A stretch of DNA of 64,000 bases from Zygosaccharomyces rouxii. Its lineage: Eukaryota > Ascomycota > Saccharomycetes > Saccharomycetales > Saccharomycetaceae. The stretch spans positions 434,001-498,000 of the forward strand of contig NC_012993.1 in assembly GCF_000026365.1 (NCBI RefSeq), in the 5' to 3' direction. The notes below the pieces were generated by a model. It was given only the letters and a program-made list of their open reading frames with translations. It was not told where the DNA came from and searched no databases. The position numbers were made by a program, and so were the translations under genes. Positions within the stretch are counted from its first letter, which is position 1. Every line of letters begins with the position of its first letter. Shown here in pieces: positions 1-9,600 of the stretch.

Positions 1-825
1 ATTGAAACTAGGGAAGATGTTTCTGACCTTTTGAGTCAGGACGAATACATCGATTTAGTGGTTCCTCGTGGATCCAATGCACTTGTGAAAAACATCAAGT
101 CTTCTACCAAGATCCCTGTCTTGGGTCATGCTGATGGTATTTGCTCTGTTTACCTAGATGAAGATGCCGACTTGGAAAAGGCCAAAAGAATCGTTTTAGA
201 TGCAAAGACAAACTATCCCGCCGGTTGTAATGCGATGGAAACTTTGTTAATTAATCCTAAACTTAATAACTGGTGTGAAGTCTTGGAGTCTTTGGCTCGT
301 AAAGGAGGTGTCACTTTGCATGCTACCACAGATGTGAAACAGGCTTATTTGAAATCTTTGGAAAAATCTGGTCATCTAGACGAAGAACTTGAATCTAAGC
401 TTGTCGATGTTGATGAATCTAAGGATTTTGACGGTGAATTCTTGTCTCTAGATTGTGCTGTGGCATTCGTCTCCAGTACACAAGAGGCCATCCAGCACAT
501 CAATTTGCATTCTTCCAAGCATACAGATTGTATTGTCACAGAAAATACACCAAATGCTGAACTCTTTTTGAAGGGTGTAGATTCAGCTGGTGTATATTGG
601 AATGCATCGACAAGATTTGCTGATGGTTTCAGATACGGTTTTGGTACTGAGGTTGGTATTTCCACATCCAAAATCCATGCCCGTGGACCAGTGGGTCTAG
701 ATGGTCTTGTTAGTTACCAATATCAACTAAGAGGTAACGGTCAAGTTGCCAGTGATTATCAAGGTGCAGGTGGCTCTAGAGCTTTTGTGCATAAAGATTT
801 GGATGTCAGTCACGTATCCTTGTAA
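1..825 (+). CDS. PRO2: Gamma-glutamyl phosphate reductase, C-terminal part (5' end outside window)
   Basis: Second enzyme of proline synthesis from glutamate: NADPH-dependent reduction of gamma-glutamyl phosphate to glutamate-5-semialdehyde in the cytosol. The frame is open from base 1, so the gene enters from the left edge; 274 residues are visible, against about 456 for the S. cerevisiae enzyme. The aldehyde-dehydrogenase-fold signature is plain: VVPRGSNALVKNI, PVLGHADGICSVY and the catalytic-cysteine segment NYPAGCNAMETLL, then the C-terminal RFADGFRYGFGTEVGIST and HARGPVGLDGLVSYQY. It converges with DRS2, ending 97 bp from the DRS2 stop codon. In S. cerevisiae PRO2 (YOR323C) neighbours LDB19 (YOR322C), which lies 11 kb away here, so three chromosome I-type genes sit between them. 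Identification is secure; only the 5' end is missing. Confidence 0.96.
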   Translation: METREDVSDLLSQDEYIDLVVPRGSNALVKNIKSSTKIPVLGHADGICSVYLDEDADLEKAKRIVLDAKTNYPAGCNAMETLLINPKLNNWCEVLESLARKGGVTLHATTDVKQAYLKSLEKSGHLDEELESKLVDVDESKDFDGEFLSLDCAVAFVSSTQEAIQHINLHSSKHTDCIVTENTPNAELFLKGVDSAGVYWNASTRFADGFRYGFGTEVGISTSKIHARGPVGLDGLVSYQYQLRGNGQVASDYQGAGGSRAFVHKDLDVSHVSL

Positions 826-922
826 CGATAAACATATAAAATACCTATTAATGCTTAAAATTTTATTATTGTACATACGTATTTGTTATGTATAGGGAAA
901 CTCCCATATTTAGCGCGTGTCA

Positions 923-3900
923 TTACAATTCTAAGGAATCCTCTCCATTCACCAAAGTTGGTTCGTGATTCTCGTCGGAGAATGGGTTAGATGGAACGTT
1001 CACATAGTGATCGTCACTGAAAGGATCAGCCGATGCATCATGCAATTCACCATGTATACCTCTCTTTTGCGTGGTATCATACATTCTGATAATTCTTTCT
1101 TGTCCACCTTCTTCACTTTGAGAGAAAGCAAACCCTCTTTGCTTCTTCATTCTTTGAACTTGTCTCACTTTCCTAATAGCACTCTGGAACTGCTGTGCAT
1201 GAGGTCTGTAATCACTAATGTTAAACTTTTGCATTTCCTGAACCACATGGTACGCTTCAGGTGCATACATCCTTCTATAGTATTTCCACACAAAGTCCCT
1301 CATCAACGCAAACACGGTTAACACTATCAACATTAACCAAAACGTTGCAGATGAATAGGTATGAGAAACAACACCATAATATTCTCTAGATACGTTTGCA
1401 TGAGGAAAAATTGCGGCATAGATTGGGAAGTAAACAATCCAAAGAATGAATGAACCGGGTATGGCTACGAAAGTGAATTTAGTCCATTGATTGGTAACTA
1501 GAGCAGCTTTCCCCAGAACAATTGCAAGACTTGTAGTGAAAACGGCTACACCCCAAGTCCAATGATCAGCAACTTCACCATGCTTGTTCAGCACTGCACC
1601 GCAGCGGTAAAATAAAATTGACCCGACATATATTACTCCTGAATGATAAAAACCATTCATGATCCATCCCCAAAATATGGTTACTGAGAAGAATTGGCCC
1701 TTCTGGCCCAACTTATAAAGTTGAGGATAACGCTCCAATAGACGACTACTGACAAATTGATCAAAAACACCGATTACAAATGGCGGCAATACGGTGAAAA
1801 AGACATTGTAAAATGTGAGTGTCCACGATTCCATTATGGATTGTCCTGAGAATGCGTTTGAAAAGCCGTACCAAAATTGGGTCATGTAGAGTGCGATATT
1901 CTTGTAAAAGGAGTATAAAATTGACATTGAAATTCTTTGGTAAGACCATGCACCATGAACAAGTAGCAACTTCTTCAAATATTTGAATTGTCCAATAGCG
2001 AAATCAGCAGATCTTGATGCCTGTAAACCTTCTTTACCACTGATACCAACACCAACGTGTGCAGCCTGGATCATACTAACATCGTTTGCACCATCCCCAA
2101 TGGCCAACAACAAAGAAGAGGATTTTCTCTTTACCATTTTTACCACCAAAGCTTTTTGCAATGGTGATACACGACAGCATATGACTGCCTTACACATTTT
2201 TCCTAGTGTTAACAAATAATCCTCCAAATCAGGTTCTAAGGCAAACCCTAGGGATTTACCATCAATCACCAGAGCTAAAGTGTCCATCTCTTGCGGTGAG
2301 ATCTTATGTTCATTAATGGCGTCCAACTTTTCAATCATGTTATCGCTCGTCTTTTCTTTAGTGTCTTCATTAATGACCAATAGGTTCATATCTTCACTTA
2401 ATAAACGACAACTCATACCGATGTTAATAGCAGTCTCTTGTCTATCACCAGTCAGGACCCATATTTTCAGACCTGCTTCTTGTAGAGTATGAATAGTTTC
2501 AGGAACTCCATCTTGCAATTTGTCCTCAATAGCAGTAGCACCGAGTAGGAGTAGATCTTTTTCAATTAGTTCTGCAGCATCGTCGAGCTTCTGCTGTCTG
2601 TTATCCAAAGAAGTCGCCGCGGACTCATAAATCTTGCACCATTCAGCGTATTCAGCCTCTCCTATATCTTTCATGGCGACACATAACGTTCTGAAACCCT
2701 CTGAAGCATACTCCTCTAAATGCCTTACGGTACTATCAACGTAGGGATTGTTCTCACTAGCCAATCTATCCATGATAACAGTATCAGCACCTTTACAGTA
2801 AAGCTTGATAGAACCATCAGGTGTTCTGAAAATAGCACTCATACGTTTTCTACTGGAATTGAACTCGCATATTTTTAGGAGTTCGAAAGTTCTTTCCTCT
2901 TCAGTTTCTTCAATGAAAACAACAACCGAACTTGGCTTACGAATAATGAACTTGTAACCCAAAAATGCACCACCTTGAACCAAAGCACCTTCATCAGGAG
3001 AGGCAGCTTGATATTTAATTGATCCATCGGTCTGGATTTCGGGAATAACAGTATGGCATGTAGCCAGTAATGTTAAGAAATTTTCGATCAATGGAGCCTC
3101 GTCATTCGTTGAATCATTTAACCTTTCCTGTAAGTCTTCAAATTTTCTATAACCAACTTCCACACCATCTTCAAATGTTGCATTTTTATCCTCTGGAATT
3201 GTCTCGATGTAACAGCGTCCTGCTATAGAGCAAGATTTGAATTCCATGACGTTTCGAGTCAGAGTCCCCGTTTTGTCGCTAAAAACATATTCAATTTGAC
3301 CCAATTCTTCTACTAACGATGAAGTCCGTACCACCGTTGGCGTATCCGTTTCCTCATCATAGAGATCGAGGTCTGAGGAAATCATAAATGCCTGATAATA
3401 TTTGATAACTTCCACAGTGACAAAAAGCGAAATAGGTACCAAATTTGAAAAAAGAATCCAAAATGTCAGTAAGTCTCTGAAAAAGAGGCCTACTTTATTA
3501 GTCCCCTTCAGATATAGATACTGTAGATGCTTGGAGCCTGCAGTACTCATAATGACGTTACCTATTGCAGAAATCAAAGACAGTACAACCAGTACTCCGA
3601 ACAGCACAGTGATTTGCAAATTAATAATTCTCTCCACAGCGGTTCTCTTAATTGGAGTAGCAGTTGCATTACGCATCAATTTTGTTTCATGACCAGAGAA
3701 AACAACTATACCGAACATCCAAGCGGTATTCCTCAAAGTAGCACCTCTCAAAATCATTTGATCTGGAGTTAAAGGAATTTCTTGATCGTTTAAAATTAAA
3801 GTTCCTTCATAAGTATATAGACTTGAATTGGGCTGTTCCGATTTTATATGACCTTGGATCGATCCCAATGTTCTCACATCAATATACTTGGATGTCTCGG

Positions 3901-4945
3901 GTCTTGACTGCTTGATCTTTAGATTTGTTTCACCATCTAAATTTGCAGTTTCGATATAACATAAACCTTCAGGCTCTGAAGAGGAGAGAATGATCATATC
4001 TGCGGGGATAGGTTCTTCGGATTTCACTTTCACTATGTCACCAACACGAATGTCAATCCACCTTTTTTGTATGAGTCCACCATCCAATTCGGAGAACACT
4101 TCAGTATTTGCATTGTTCAGTTCATTATCTGAATGGACTCTCTTTATGTCTTCCACGCACTCCTTGATAGCAGAAACCACTAATACTACAAGCAAGGTAC
4201 CTACAGTAGTATATCGATTTGTAGGCGACACATTGGGTACCTGTTGAACAACGGACGTGAAAAGAAAGAAAAGATTAGCATATTTTGAAAACTCTTGGAA
4301 TAAAAATTTGGGTAAGAAAGTAGCTGCATTGTATTTGGTAGTGGAAATGTGGTTATCTCCGTACCCTAATCCGTCATTGGCAATACCATCATTGATATGG
4401 ATCAAACGTGGACCGTTCTCATTAGCGGAATTGATAGGTTTCCTTAAAATATAATGGTTGAATAATATTTTAATATCAAACATATTCCTCGATTTCTCGT
4501 ATGTCCCATGGTTATCCACATTGTTGAAGTCTGTCATTTCGAAACTTTGATACCTTTTCTTGTTCATACCAAATCTGTCTCTCATATTTGCGAAAAAATT
4601 GGTAAAGGCATTACCACCAGATCTAGTATTTCTACCACCACCTAGACGTGAGCCATGTCTTGATTCTGCAAACCTATCATCGTTCCAAGTGGCGGCTGTA
4701 TCATCCATGAACGGATTTCCTGTAATATCATTCTCAATATTTTCATCTCTATCTAAATCAATTGTCTCCTGTGGGAATAGATAGTTGGCATTATAGCGAT
4801 TACTGTCGTCATGAATTAGGAAACCGGGGGTTTCTTGTCCTTGTTGTGGCTGTCGTTGCTGTCCTGCTGTAGGTGGATCACTCAAGAAATCCACATCAAA
4901 GAGAACGTCTTCTTCTCCCTCATTTCTCGGTAGAGGAGCAGACAT
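923..4945 (-). CDS. DRS2: P4-type ATPase, trans-Golgi aminophospholipid flippase
   Basis: Flips phosphatidylserine and phosphatidylethanolamine to the cytosolic leaflet of the trans-Golgi network, normally with the Cdc50 subunit, and supports vesicle formation. The 1340-residue length matches S. cerevisiae Drs2 (1355). Visible P4-ATPase marks: LDGETN of the actuator domain near residue 335, the phosphorylation site SDKTGTLT near 555, the hinge GDGANDVSMIQAA near 950, and NLVPISLFVTVEVIKYYQ (TM4 with the P4-type PISL). About ten hydrophobic segments follow the usual P4 pattern. The C-tail has GFAFSQ (autoinhibitory/PI4P region) and two clustered PFSD motifs (DPFSDD and NPFSDE), which resemble the NPFxD endocytic signals bound by Sla1. 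The start is the ATG at 4945; the frame extends upstream by only one GTG codon. It is co-oriented with MAK16 and LTE1, as on S. cerevisiae chromosome I. Confidence 0.97.
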   Translation of the reverse strand: MSAPLPRNEGEEDVLFDVDFLSDPPTAGQQRQPQQGQETPGFLIHDDSNRYNANYLFPQETIDLDRDENIENDITGNPFMDDTAATWNDDRFAESRHGSRLGGGRNTRSGGNAFTNFFANMRDRFGMNKKRYQSFEMTDFNNVDNHGTYEKSRNMFDIKILFNHYILRKPINSANENGPRLIHINDGIANDGLGYGDNHISTTKYNAATFLPKFLFQEFSKYANLFFLFTSVVQQVPNVSPTNRYTTVGTLLVVLVVSAIKECVEDIKRVHSDNELNNANTEVFSELDGGLIQKRWIDIRVGDIVKVKSEEPIPADMIILSSSEPEGLCYIETANLDGETNLKIKQSRPETSKYIDVRTLGSIQGHIKSEQPNSSLYTYEGTLILNDQEIPLTPDQMILRGATLRNTAWMFGIVVFSGHETKLMRNATATPIKRTAVERIINLQITVLFGVLVVLSLISAIGNVIMSTAGSKHLQYLYLKGTNKVGLFFRDLLTFWILFSNLVPISLFVTVEVIKYYQAFMISSDLDLYDEETDTPTVVRTSSLVEELGQIEYVFSDKTGTLTRNVMEFKSCSIAGRCYIETIPEDKNATFEDGVEVGYRKFEDLQERLNDSTNDEAPLIENFLTLLATCHTVIPEIQTDGSIKYQAASPDEGALVQGGAFLGYKFIIRKPSSVVVFIEETEEERTFELLKICEFNSSRKRMSAIFRTPDGSIKLYCKGADTVIMDRLASENNPYVDSTVRHLEEYASEGFRTLCVAMKDIGEAEYAEWCKIYESAATSLDNRQQKLDDAAELIEKDLLLLGATAIEDKLQDGVPETIHTLQEAGLKIWVLTGDRQETAINIGMSCRLLSEDMNLLVINEDTKEKTSDNMIEKLDAINEHKISPQEMDTLALVIDGKSLGFALEPDLEDYLLTLGKMCKAVICCRVSPLQKALVVKMVKRKSSSLLLAIGDGANDVSMIQAAHVGVGISGKEGLQASRSADFAIGQFKYLKKLLLVHGAWSYQRISMSILYSFYKNIALYMTQFWYGFSNAFSGQSIMESWTLTFYNVFFTVLPPFVIGVFDQFVSSRLLERYPQLYKLGQKGQFFSVTIFWGWIMNGFYHSGVIYVGSILFYRCGAVLNKHGEVADHWTWGVAVFTTSLAIVLGKAALVTNQWTKFTFVAIPGSFILWIVYFPIYAAIFPHANVSREYYGVVSHTYSSATFWLMLIVLTVFALMRDFVWKYYRRMYAPEAYHVVQEMQKFNISDYRPHAQQFQSAIRKVRQVQRMKKQRGFAFSQSEEGGQERIIRMYDTTQKRGIHGELHDASADPFSDDHYVNVPSNPFSDENHEPTLVNGEDSLEL

Positions 4946-5363
4946 CACTGATTCAATTGATGATCTGCTTTACTTCCAGTTATTACACATTTATCTCTGT
5001 ACTTCTACAATATGTATCGTTGTGAGCCTAATGTTATAGTACGTAGTAGGGCTTGAACAAAAGCAGCGGTCACGTGAATTAGAAATAGTGATAATACTAC
5101 AAGTTACTAGAATTAAATAATAGTGAATTTTGTATTAAATTTCAGTAATTTTCCCAGCTTCTAGGTGTCGAAATGTAGATATTTATGTACTTCTCATCCC
5201 AATTGATGAAGTTTTGGGTATAGGAGAAGAGATACTGTACATCTTTTATTTCACAAACTATGAACTTCCTAAGCTCATTCATCAAAAAATAATTATTCTA
5301 ATTTACACAGAATGAATGAATGAATAAATATGCAAATTTACCAGTTTAGGTGCTTATGCGCAC
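4946..5363. promoter_or_regulatory. DRS2 upstream / MAK16 downstream intergenic region with one CACGTG box
   Basis: 418 bp between two minus-strand genes. It holds the DRS2 promoter and the MAK16 3' end. A CACGTG E-box (Cbf1/Pho4 type) lies at 5071-5076, about 125 bp upstream of the DRS2 start. The rest is AT-rich, with several short TA-rich stretches near the MAK16 stop that could serve polyadenylation. No open frame worth calling was seen. Confidence 0.4.
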
Positions 5364-6266
5364 TCAAAGAGACACTTCTTGACGAGCAGGGTTTTGTTCT
5401 TGTTCTTGTTCGTATTCAATTTCCACCTTTGGTCTTCTTCTTAGTGGTGCCTTCTTTTGTTTCTTTGTAGCTCTTTCATCATCTTCATCGCTGGATTCAT
5501 CACTGCTGCTGCTACTTTCATCCTCATCTTGCTCATCACCAGATCCTTGTAGCCATTTTTCTAAATCTTCCATTTCCACCAAGTCTTCATCACCATCGTC
5601 TTCGACATATTCAACTTCACCTTCATCACTCTCTTCTTCCTCATCTTCCATTTCTTGGTCGCTGATAGCTTCATTCTCATCCTCCATATGGCCCATAACC
5701 TTTTTCCAGATTTTTTCATCAACATTCAATGGCTTATCACCATAAGCACCACTTTTCAACCTATCCAAAAGTTCCTTTTCGATGGTTTTTTCAATCTTGG
5801 CCGCAGCCAATGCCTTTCTTTCTCTATTCTCTTCTCTTCTCTTTACCTTAGGAGCAACACCGACGTAATGTCTTTCCTCCTCTCTGAGTGCCATACGTCT
5901 TTCGGTAACGGCAACTTGAATCAATCTGGTCAATCTTTGCTTACACTTGTATATTAAAAACTTATTCCAATAGATTAAGTGTTCATCGATTTGCTCTATT
6001 GCCTTTGAATAGTTTTTGGATAATTTGATCCTTTCCCAAAGCTTAGCTGGAGTATGTGCCCTTTCAGCTGTCTTCATGTAAAGGTAAAGCCTACCATTCA
6101 CATTTTTAACAGTTGCATACTTTGAATTAGCTAAGGGACATGAACGTCTATTGCAAAGGCCAGTAACGTTGTATTCATTACGACAGAAATTTTGATTCTT
6201 ATCTGTCCGTATTTTGTAGGAACAGAACTGGTTGTTAATCAGTTGCCAAATAATATCATCAGACAT
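5364..6266 (-). CDS. MAK16: 60S ribosomal subunit biogenesis factor Mak16
   Basis: Nucleolar pre-60S assembly factor that binds early 27S pre-rRNA particles with Rpf1; its mutants lose the killer virus M RNA, hence the name. The N-terminus [20 protein letters not shown] is the family signature, followed by cysteines in [26 protein letters not shown] that bind an Fe-S cluster or metal in this family. The C-terminal third (about residue 195 onward) is a long acidic stretch rich in E, D and S, ending in a basic [13 protein letters not shown] block. At 300 residues it matches the S. cerevisiae length (306). The start is the ATG at 6266; seven upstream codons are open but begin with TTG. The upstream region carries PAC and RRPE elements, as expected for a ribosome-biogenesis gene. 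Confidence 0.97.
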   Translation of the reverse strand: MSDDIIWQLINNQFCSYKIRTDKNQNFCRNEYNVTGLCNRRSCPLANSKYATVKNVNGRLYLYMKTAERAHTPAKLWERIKLSKNYSKAIEQIDEHLIYWNKFLIYKCKQRLTRLIQVAVTERRMALREEERHYVGVAPKVKRREENRERKALAAAKIEKTIEKELLDRLKSGAYGDKPLNVDEKIWKKVMGHMEDENEAISDQEMEDEEEESDEGEVEYVEDDGDEDLVEMEDLEKWLQGSGDEQDEDESSSSSDESSDEDDERATKKQKKAPLRRRPKVEIEYEQEQEQNPARQEVSL

Positions 6267-6360
6267 CCTTATTCCAAAGAGGTACAATCAAGTATTCAGA
6301 TATCCGCCAACTGTTATCTTGTTGGGAGTAATTGTAATTGTTATAGTAGTGAGATAGTAG

Positions 6361-6421
6361 CTCATCTCATCTCATCTCATCTCATCTCATCGCTTCGAAA
6401 ATTTTTCACTTGAAAAATTTC
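6361..6421. promoter_or_regulatory. MAK16 promoter: PAC motif at the edge of a (CTCAT)6 array, plus two RRPE-like elements
   Basis: Six perfect CTCAT units fill 6361-6390. The last unit runs into CGC, creating CTCATCGC (6386-6393), the reverse complement of the PAC element GCGATGAG. Directly next to it lies GAAAATTTTTC (6397-6407), an RRPE element, and a second RRPE-like TGAAAAATTTC is at 6411-6421. PAC and RRPE are the established paired elements of yeast ribosome-biogenesis promoters (bound by Dot6/Tod6 and Stb3). They sit 95-155 bp upstream of the MAK16 start codon at 6266. Confidence 0.75.
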
Positions 6422-6422
6422 C

Positions 6423-6452
6423 GAGACAGCGACAGCGCCAGCGACAGCGTCA
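6423..6452. repeat. Imperfect 6-bp tandem repeat, GACAGC-like
   Basis: Four to five copies of a GACAGC-type hexamer with single-base changes (GACAGC, GACAGC, GCCAGC, GACAGC, then GTCAG) follow the second RRPE-like box. It sits between the MAK16 promoter and the 3' end of LTE1. No function can be read from it. Confidence 0.55.
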
Positions 6453-6627
6453 GTAAATAAATAAATAAAAATATAAAATAGAATAAAGTTAAATTAAATA
6501 AGAAGTAAAAAAAAATGTTCTCAGCGGCTATCAAATTACCTTCATAAATATTTTTTTTTTCTTCTTTTTTTTTTATTGAAAGCAGAAAAATCGGGAGAAA
6601 ATGCATAATTTGTTATATAAGAGTTTG

Positions 6628-9600
6628 TTATTTGTTTAGTTTGTTTATGATCTGGGTGATCTCATCGTGTGACAGTGCTGTCAAATAAACACATTTACTC
6701 AGCAGTTCATGATCTACAGGGAAGTTGTAAAATTTGGACCATTGAACCCTTTGAATGAAGTTTTTCACAATTTGTACGTTCGTTTCAAATTTGTTGTAAT
6801 TAACAACTTGTTTTTCTTCGATCCAGGTCCTCTTCTCATTATTCAAGGTCAGATCAGATAGATAAACCACTATGAAAGGTGCACAACCTTTGATTGGATC
6901 AATATTGTTGAGTAGTTTTCTGATGTACGAATAATTTTTATCCAAGGATGGCATCTTCTTTAATTCTCCCCAGGTGATGAGATCTCCTGGTTCGATAAGT
7001 CTCCATGCCTCAATGCATTTTTGCACTGTTGTTGAGTTTAATGCAAGAACAATTTCCATTAGAGTATTGTAGTTTTGAAATGACCGACAGTGATCTGCGA
7101 CATGGATAAATCTTTGAATGGTGTTTCTTTTGAGCCTAATGTCCGAAGTTAGAATAATTTCAGAAATTATCCAATCAACAGTAAGGTTAAATCTGGCAAT
7201 GGCAAGGTCTATACCAGATAACGATTCGTTTTGCACCAATAATTGTAACCAACTGGTCACGGTGGGTCCGCGATATTTTAGATTTACGTCTAAAAGATCT
7301 TTCCAATCCACTTCGCTCAACAGCTCCCTTTCAATTAAGGTCATCTGTTGGGCGATTGATAAAGAATCATACATTAAGATAAAAGGAATATGCTGCTCAC
7401 AGTTGTTCACCGTTAAATTTGGATCCTTCATCTCGTATTGATTCAACAAATCTTTGGCCTGTAGTGCTATGTTTTCTTGCTTATCTACTTGAATTTTTTC
7501 CTCCTTTGGCGTATACGGTATGTTCATAATGGTTCGTCTTCTAGTTTCGATGAGTAAGGATTTGCGTTTGTCACCGGGATCTGGTGGTCCTCCATTTACA
7601 TCTGCAATTCCTAACATACTCACTTCACGGGCCAGAATTGAAGCGCTGGAGCTCTGTCGGGAGGGTCCTTTGTCTTCAGAATTTTGTTTCACATCATTTT
7701 CACCACGCTTATATGTACCTTCAAGTTTCATTAGGGCCACATTGACAGGATCATCCACTTCAGAATCCTGAGATATATTGTTCCAATCAAGTGTGCGCCT
7801 CGATTCAGGAGAGGATATTTTCGGTATATTCTTCTGTGTGTCGTCAAGAGTACCTAATAACCTGTCCATGCTATTATCATTTTCTTCAATACCATGGTCA
7901 ACGTTGTCTTGATCTCCCCTTTCCTTTGAAGGACTATCCCTATCCAGTTTACTATCATTATCGTGGGAACCATCGTCATCTTCTTCGAAGAATCTGTTTT
8001 TCAAAGCTTCTACGTTTTTGTCCGGAGATGCATAATCAGTACCTTCATTCTCTGGAGCGAAAAGATATTTACTACCCATACCACCTGTGGATAATCCAAT
8101 ACCATTTTGTGAACCAGTAGTGGAGTAATTAAATGAGGAATCAGTAGATTCTTGCGGTTGTAATTTATTGTTAGGAGCTGGATTTCGATTATTCGCCACA
8201 GATTCAGAGGTAGCCTGTCGATGAATGCTCTCATCGTAAGTTTCAAAAGTATCAGCGCCAAAATCAGGATGATCACTGGAAATAGACTTGATACTAGGTG
8301 TTGCAGAAAGACGGATGTGGTCGGGTCCCAACATTCTACTTCTTCTAGGACTACAGTTAGCCGAAGAAAAAAGCATAGAGGTGTCTACACTTGTCGCTGT
8401 AGATACTCTATTCGACACATATTGCTCAAGTTCGAATAACTCCATCTCTTTTTCTCGAAGTTCTTTGTCCTTGGTAATGTAATCGGGGTCTTGACCAACT
8501 CGTTGGGAGGCAGACCACATGCTCTCTCTAGGGTTGGAAGCAATACGTGTTCTCCTCTGACCTAAACTGACTCTACCACTTGCCCTCCTCACGCTAATGG
8601 TGGGTTGATTTTTATTTATAATTTCGTTTTTAGTTTCACTATCTCTTTCATCTTTATTTTCTTGCCCCACAGTATGCTCCAATTCATTCCCTTGTCCATT
8701 CTCATCCTCATTTCTATCCTTCCTTATATCTTTCAGTTCGTTTCTCGCTTCATTTCCATACTTATCCTCCTTATTGTCGTAAGTTGAAAAACCTTGAACA
8801 TCAGAAATTGAAGAGTCGCTGTCGCTATCATTGTCATTATCATCATCATCAATATCAATTATTCTTTGGTCGTTTGTTGTATTCGTTGTGACAAAAGATG
8901 TCAAGGACTGGGTTTCTTCTCTTTCCAGTTTATTTTCATCTTCAAAAGTGAACTCATGGAGATTAGAATGAGCGTCTTTCCTTTTCAACGAACGAGCTTC
9001 GTCGGGGTAGATTAATGACATTTTCTTTGATTTTCTTCTAGTTGCGTATAAGTTGTTGTTGAATGTGCTAGAAAGATCAGAATCATAGGACACAAAAGAC
9101 GATGTGGAAGCTCCATCATCATGATTGCTGTCTTGCGAAATTTCATGTTGTTCCTGTAAATTGGGCAATTGTCCTTTGGAGGGTGAATTACGTCTGGGTG
9201 ATTGGGAATTACGCAATTTTGTGGGCGTTAAAAAAGTAGATGCAGAATCGGAGCGTGATAATGTACCAAATCCTTTTTTACTACTACTATCGAGTACACC
9301 TGAACCATGGAACACCAGCCTTTGAGGACCTGTATCGTCCAATCTTGGTGTTCCATCTCTGTCCAATGTTTGGCTGGAAATGCTGAACCTGGATTGAGAG
9401 GCACTATTCATGAAAGGGATTGCACTTTGTACTTTTCGTCTTTCAAGAGCAGCAAATGATGGTGAGCCTATGAGGTTTTGGTTTTGTGATTGTTGATGTT
9501 GATGCTGTTGTTGTTGTTTTCGTTGTGTCAATGACCTAGAAAGGGAGAAGACGGAATTTGCAATAGAGTTAACCGTTTGATACAGATTTAAATTATCCAT

